Positions 5,078 through 5,079 of a stretch of 5,079 nucleotides of DNA are shown one piece after another. Numbering within the stretch: position 1 is the stretch's first letter; every line of letters starts with the position of its first letter. Position numbers and translations under genes: made by a program. Where the stretch lies: contig WRMR01000374.1 in NCBI GenBank assembly GCA_009776995.1, positions 1 through 5,079 of the forward strand, read 5' to 3'. The DNA comes from Planctomycetaceae bacterium. Its GTDB lineage: Bacteria; Planctomycetota; Planctomycetia; Pirellulales; Thermoguttaceae. Under the pieces are notes generated by a model, which saw nothing but the letters and a program-made list of their open reading frames with translations, made no database searches and had not been told where the DNA came from.

Positions 5078-5079
5078 TA

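Noticed and set aside
4984..5079. CRISPR array
   Set aside because: Units are 7 bases with no spacers, so these are short tandem repeats.

Overview
The window (5079 bp) looks like a stretch of bacterial chromosome, most likely from a Planctomycetota-like genome. That placement is inference: it rests on the overall gene style, a secreted protein with no recognisable family, an IS630-type element, RNase R with a long lysine-rich tail, and gene borders filled with short degenerate tandem repeats. There is no marker gene to confirm it. No tRNA, rRNA or CRISPR array was seen.

Layout. Positions 1-472 hold one end of an IS630-family insertion sequence. Its transposase runs leftward off the window, and a good promoter and ribosome binding site lie inside the element; the outer tip appears to abut a TA at 473-474. 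Positions 475-769 are non-coding or at best hold a dubious small ORF, and end in a hairpin and a 7-bp tandem repeat that touches the next stop codon. Positions 770-1945 (minus) encode a 391-residue exported protein of unknown function. Positions 1946-2173 are a divergent promoter region with a leftward sigma70-type promoter, a 7-bp palindrome, a heptamer-repeat fragment and a rightward extended -10. Positions 2174-2440 (plus) encode an 88-residue protein resembling the TM1266-like, ACT/NikR-C-type ferredoxin-fold proteins. Positions 2441-2685 separate two convergent genes and are packed with repeats and hairpins. Positions 2686-4983 (minus) encode RNase R with an intact catalytic core but no visible N-terminal winged-helix domain. 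Its GTG start sits exactly at the edge of a heptanucleotide array that fills the rest of the window.

The genes do not form an obvious operon or defence system: the secreted protein and the small protein are divergent, and the small protein and rnr are convergent. The most unusual signal is the repeat architecture. Heptamer arrays of a related GAAGYCC/GGCTTCA type occur both at the 5' end of rnr and in the divergent promoter region (20 of 21 bases shared), and an unrelated heptamer array abuts the stop codon of the secreted-protein gene. At rnr the array lies where a conserved domain and a ribosome binding site would be expected.
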